A DNA stretch of 64,000 bases from Actinoplanes sp. TFC3 (GTDB taxonomy: Bacteria; Actinomycetota; Actinomycetes; Mycobacteriales; Micromonosporaceae). The DNA lies in assembly GCF_001553785.1 (NCBI RefSeq), contig NZ_LOJP01000001.1, positions 5,297,925-5,361,924 on the forward strand, in the 5' to 3' direction. Made by a program: the position numbers and the translations under genes. Shown one piece after another: positions 61,063 to 64,000 of the stretch. Numbering within the stretch: the stretch's first letter is position 1; every line of letters begins with the position of its first letter. The notes beneath the pieces were generated by a model. The model saw nothing but the letters and a program-made list of their open reading frames with translations. It made no database searches and was not told where the DNA came from.

Positions 61063-61458
61063 CTAAAGGTTGTTGATCCCGGCCAGCAGCTCCGCCTCGG
61101 TCAGGTTCTCCAGGACCGCGTCCTGCTTGCGACCCAGGACCTCCAGCAGCTTCTCCTTCTCCAGCTTCTTCGCCGCTGCCGCCTTCGCCGCCTGCTCCTC
61201 CGCGAGGCGGATGGCAATGACGTGCTTGACGACCTCCAGCTTGGTTTCCCAGGTCGCCTTGGCCGGGTTGGTCTCGGTGGCCACGAACGACTCGGTGCCG
61301 ACGGCCTTGAGCTCGGAGTTGACGGCCTTGGCCACGTCGTCGAGGCTGAAGCCGGACTTGGCGGTCAGCGGGAGCTCCCACAGCTGTTCCGTGGTCAGCA
61401 GGCCCTTAGCCGACGGATAGCGGAACTTCTCCCGGGTGGCCTTTTCAAAAATGGTCAC
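61063..61458 (-). CDS. Conserved-looking hypothetical protein, helical
   Basis: 131 residues from GTG 61458 (AGAGG upstream). KATREKFRYPSAKGLLTTEQ then LWELPLTAKSGFSLDDVAKA, a globular start, followed by a long Glu/Lys/Ala coiled coil (IRLAEEQAAKAAAAKKLEKE) and LTEAELLAGINNL. Resembles small proteins in phage- or plasmid-borne structural modules, but I do not recognise the family. 34 bases downstream of its large partner. Confidence 0.7.
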   Translation of the reverse strand: MTIFEKATREKFRYPSAKGLLTTEQLWELPLTAKSGFSLDDVAKAVNSELKAVGTESFVATETNPAKATWETKLEVVKHVIAIRLAEEQAAKAAAAKKLEKEKLLEVLGRKQDAVLENLTEAELLAGINNL

Positions 61459-61492
61459 GATCGCCTCTTCGAAGGATGTCGGGGCAAAGGAA

Positions 61493-63502
61493 TCAGAACT
61501 GGATGCTGACGAGGTGCCGCCGGCCGCCGGTCATGGTCACCTTGGCGACCACAGAGCTGCGGACCGTGGAGCTGAAGCCGAGACCGGACAGCTGATCCGG
61601 GGACGGCTCACACTTGGTGCGGTCGCCGAGGACCTCGAACACCTTGCGGTGCGGTTGCAGGTCGCCACGGAGAAACTCGTTGTAGATTCCCCGGGTCGGC
61701 TGGTCGTTGACGCACCCTTTCAAGATGAAGAAGTAGTGGCGGTTGCCGACCTCGTTATCGTCGAAGTAGTTCGGCGAGTACATGACGGTGGACACCGGCA
61801 CAAACTGTTCGGTGGTGATGCCCCACAGGTCCTTGCCGGCGCTGCCCCGCTGCATGTCCCTACCTGGCCGGAAAGCGGTGATCACCTCGTCGGCAACCGT
61901 CATCCGGCCCACCTCGACGGTCTCCTTGTGGCCGACCGCCCGCTCGTGGCTGTAATGCTCGATTTTCCCGTTGCTCTCCGTCTCGACCACGAAGCCGACC
62001 TGGGTGCTTTCCCGCTTGTTGAACTGGTTCACCTCGATCCGGTAGTCGCCGTTGAGGATGCGGCCGGTCCAGGTGACGTTCTCCACCGGCTCACGGGTGA
62101 ACTGAGCGCCCGCGTTCATGTCGACGTCCAGCTTGTTGCGCTTGTCCTTGTACCAGATGTGGTCGCCGTTGGGTTCGAACACGTGCAGGTCGAGGTCGTC
62201 GTGGTTGAACCAGGACAGGCTCACCCGCAGCTTGCCGGTGACATTGCCGCCGGCCCGCTTGACCTTCTCCTTGATCGAGTCGGTGAGGTTGCCGCCGTAC
62301 GACCAACCGAAATCGTTGTCCCACTTGAACAACCGCGGGGCGGCCGGGTCCCGTCCGGTGGTGAGGCTGACGAGATGCGGTTCGTGGCTGTTGGCCACCC
62401 ACAGTTCGATGTTCGCGGCGCCAGGCAGGAGGTTCTTCATGAAGGCGGCCACAGGAATCTCCTCCGGCTTCGCGTCACGAAGGTGCGGACCTGACGACCT
62501 GGCGGTGGCCGCCTGCATGAGCAGCCCTTCGAGGCCGTCCTTCATCCGCGACTGCGTGTCGTTGTCGACCCACAGCACGTTGGTGACCGACACGTCGGAC
62601 AGCCGGGCGAAGCGTCGCTGCAACGACTCCTCGAGGCCCAAATCGCCGATGGTCTTCATGGCCGCCTTGACCATGGCCGGGGTGATCAACGCCGTGGGGC
62701 GCTGGTAATTCTGCGGTGCCACCTTCGTCTCGAACGACCGGACCGCATGCTCCAGGTCGACACCCGAGGAGAGATCCTGGACGAGGGTGCCGATCACCGT
62801 GTTGCGGAATCGGGCCGCCGGGTTCAGGGCGTTGGCGAAAACGAAGGCTCGCCCGTCGCTCGACTGTGCCCACCGGTTCTGCAGCGACCGGAACTCGGTC
62901 ACCGCCCGGCGATGCTCCGCGCCGCGGTAGAGGGCGTTCTCGTCGATGAGGTCGACGACGGCGTCCAGAGCATGCTGGGTCAGCTCTGTCAGGCCCCGCT
63001 GGAACACCTGCACCGCGCCGTCGAAAGCGCCCCGTGCCGCGCCGGCGTCCTCGATGCGATGCCGCTTCCCCACCTGGCCGTGCAGGTGGTGCCACACCTC
63101 GACCTGGCCATCGCGCAGCGTCCGGGTCGTCTTCGTACCGTACTGCGCCTGGGTGGACCGGAAAATGCTGGACAACGGCAGCGTGCCGACAAATTCGTCC
63201 ATTGCCGCGGCGACAACGGAGAAGACGGGGTCGGATGCGGACACCCCGGACCAGAGGGTGCGCACCTGGCCGTCGTGGATCCCGACGACGTTACCGAAGT
63301 TCTTGACGAACCCGCGGCAGGTCGAACAGTCGTACTGGGATCGCTCGCGGAACCGGGGATTGGCGCCGGCGGGAAAGGAATCGAGAAAGGTGAGCCAGAG
63401 TGAGTCCCGGTCGAGACCGTCGCCGACAACGTACAACTCACCCTTGGACAGTGCGGACAGACGTACGGTTACGTCCGTCACGAACCGCTGGAAATCACCC
63501 AT
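61493..63502 (-). CDS. Large hypothetical protein with YfaP/DUF2135-like domain
   Basis: 669 residues from ATG 63502 (AAGGGAGA). The N-terminal half is helical, with a cysteine pair in YDCSTCRGFVKNFGNVVGIH and repeated Arg/Glu-rich helices; the middle has ALITPAMVKAAMKTIGDLGL and SVTNVLWVDNDTQSR. The C-terminal half is beta-rich and contains VSLSWFNHDDLDLHVFEPNG, matching the DLDLHVxxPxG signature of YfaP-like/DUF2135 domains. No signal peptide, so cytoplasmic or surface via another route. Function unknown; the downstream 131-residue protein is its likely partner. Confidence 0.75.
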   Translation of the reverse strand: MGDFQRFVTDVTVRLSALSKGELYVVGDGLDRDSLWLTFLDSFPAGANPRFRERSQYDCSTCRGFVKNFGNVVGIHDGQVRTLWSGVSASDPVFSVVAAAMDEFVGTLPLSSIFRSTQAQYGTKTTRTLRDGQVEVWHHLHGQVGKRHRIEDAGAARGAFDGAVQVFQRGLTELTQHALDAVVDLIDENALYRGAEHRRAVTEFRSLQNRWAQSSDGRAFVFANALNPAARFRNTVIGTLVQDLSSGVDLEHAVRSFETKVAPQNYQRPTALITPAMVKAAMKTIGDLGLEESLQRRFARLSDVSVTNVLWVDNDTQSRMKDGLEGLLMQAATARSSGPHLRDAKPEEIPVAAFMKNLLPGAANIELWVANSHEPHLVSLTTGRDPAAPRLFKWDNDFGWSYGGNLTDSIKEKVKRAGGNVTGKLRVSLSWFNHDDLDLHVFEPNGDHIWYKDKRNKLDVDMNAGAQFTREPVENVTWTGRILNGDYRIEVNQFNKRESTQVGFVVETESNGKIEHYSHERAVGHKETVEVGRMTVADEVITAFRPGRDMQRGSAGKDLWGITTEQFVPVSTVMYSPNYFDDNEVGNRHYFFILKGCVNDQPTRGIYNEFLRGDLQPHRKVFEVLGDRTKCEPSPDQLSGLGFSSTVRSSVVAKVTMTGGRRHLVSIQF

Positions 63503-63690
63503 CGTGCCGTCTCCCTTGATCACCGGAGATTTTAGGGAGCACAAGCAATCGGAGAAACGCATTTCCGGCCGTCCGCCCGGTCTTGGACAAAGCCGAGGCG
63601 GTCGGAGCCGGCTCCTGTGGCGCACTGTCTGTTGGTCGCGTTCCCGCGCTTCGCCGGCGCCCTGCAGGCCCTCCCCGCAGTGGGTGGCCG

Positions 63691-64000
63691 TCAACGGCGA
63701 CGACCACCCACCACTTCCGCCAGCTCGACCGGCTTGCTCAGGGCCACGCAATGGCTCGCCGCAAGTTCCACGGGCACGACGGCGAGCCGGTCCTTCGCGA
63801 GCCGGCGCAGGAAGGGGGCGGGGAAGCAGCGATCCTCGGTGCCCAGCACGAAGGTGGTCGGCACGTCCGGCCACGCGTCGAGCGGCCAGGGTTGAGCGGT
63901 GGCGGCCGGGGAGGGATGGTTGCGGCCTTTGCTCATTGCTTCTTCGGCGCGTTCGCGGAGGACGTCGTGGAAGTAGGTCACATAGGGATCGTCGCTGGGC
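63691..64000 (-). CDS. Alpha/beta hydrolase, C-terminal part (cut by window edge)
   Basis: The frame is open to base 64000, so the start lies outside. WPDVPTTFVLGTEDRCFPAP and ELAASHCVALSKPVELAEVV hold the catalytic Asp and His regions (TEDR, SHC) of alpha/beta hydrolases; the nucleophile Ser is not in the window. It is close to actinobacterial hydrolases of the YFHDV-family type. Substrate unknown. Confidence 0.8.
   Translation of the reverse strand, partial: PSDDPYVTYFHDVLRERAEEAMSKGRNHPSPAATAQPWPLDAWPDVPTTFVLGTEDRCFPAPFLRRLAKDRLAVVPVELAASHCVALSKPVELAEVVGGRRR

Noticed and set aside
60654..61076. 140-codon plus-strand frame across attR
   Set aside because: Its start is within the tRNA fragment and the rest has no protein-like features; it covers a terminator hairpin.

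Overview
The window is high-GC DNA with short intergenic gaps, frequent ATGA and GTGA stop/start overlaps, GTG and TTG starts and several apparently leaderless genes. Together with an aerobic cobalamin pathway, F420-type oxidoreductases, DUF6230/DUF6114 genes, an Eis-type acetyltransferase and a pSAM2-like integrative element, this points to a filamentous actinomycete. Micromonosporaceae (an Actinoplanes-like organism) is my best guess; the genus is inferred, not proven.

Layout. 1-5.0 kb: a GGDEF-EAL protein, a group IV (ornithine-type) decarboxylase and an MFS transporter in one translationally coupled operon, followed by a GtrA remnant. 5.0-8.9 kb: an FtsX-ectodomain-like lipoprotein, a two-gene Septu-like defence pair (an ATPase carrying a degenerate SIR2-like domain, plus an HNH nuclease) and a SelW/Rdx protein. 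9.3-13.6 kb: a secreted GH16 glucanase, a discoidin-DUF1996 protein and a LacI regulator; a GH64 glucanase at 22.4-23.5 kb shares AGCGCT-centred operators with GH16, so these probably form one beta-glucan regulon. 13.6-22.3 kb: a MacA/MacB-type exporter, two SDRs, PPOX, TPR, tandem-GNAT and luciferase-like proteins. 24-25.7 kb: Hsp20 behind a HAIR-like site and DinB behind an SOS box.

25.7-41 kb is a cobalamin (vitamin B12) locus: cobF, cobN with a cobalamin riboswitch, divergent cobG-cobH-cobIJ, and cobL-cobM-cobK. It is interrupted by a frameshifted pseudogene, an XRE-cupin regulator facing a CPYC flavoprotein, and a divergent DUF6230/DUF6114 envelope locus. 41.2-44.1 kb encodes a flavin electron-transfer module (transmembrane ferredoxin-reductase-like protein, FMN-binding protein, ApbE), followed by an Eis-type acetyltransferase.

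45.4-45.7 kb carries tRNA-Gly, tRNA-Cys and tRNA-Val. The 3' half of tRNA-Val is the attachment site of a ~15 kb actinomycete integrative and conjugative element (AICE) ending at 60,721, with a 51-bp direct repeat at both ends. The element carries integrase, excisionase, rolling-circle Rep, small transfer/spread genes, a split FtsK-type translocase, a Pycsar-effector-like membrane protein, a divergent XRE-Nudix switch with an HD hydrolase, a hairpin-rich non-coding region and a cargo segment bounded by near-identical 23-bp repeats. To its right lie an unfamiliar two-gene module (61.1-63.5 kb) and the end of an alpha/beta hydrolase cut by the window edge.
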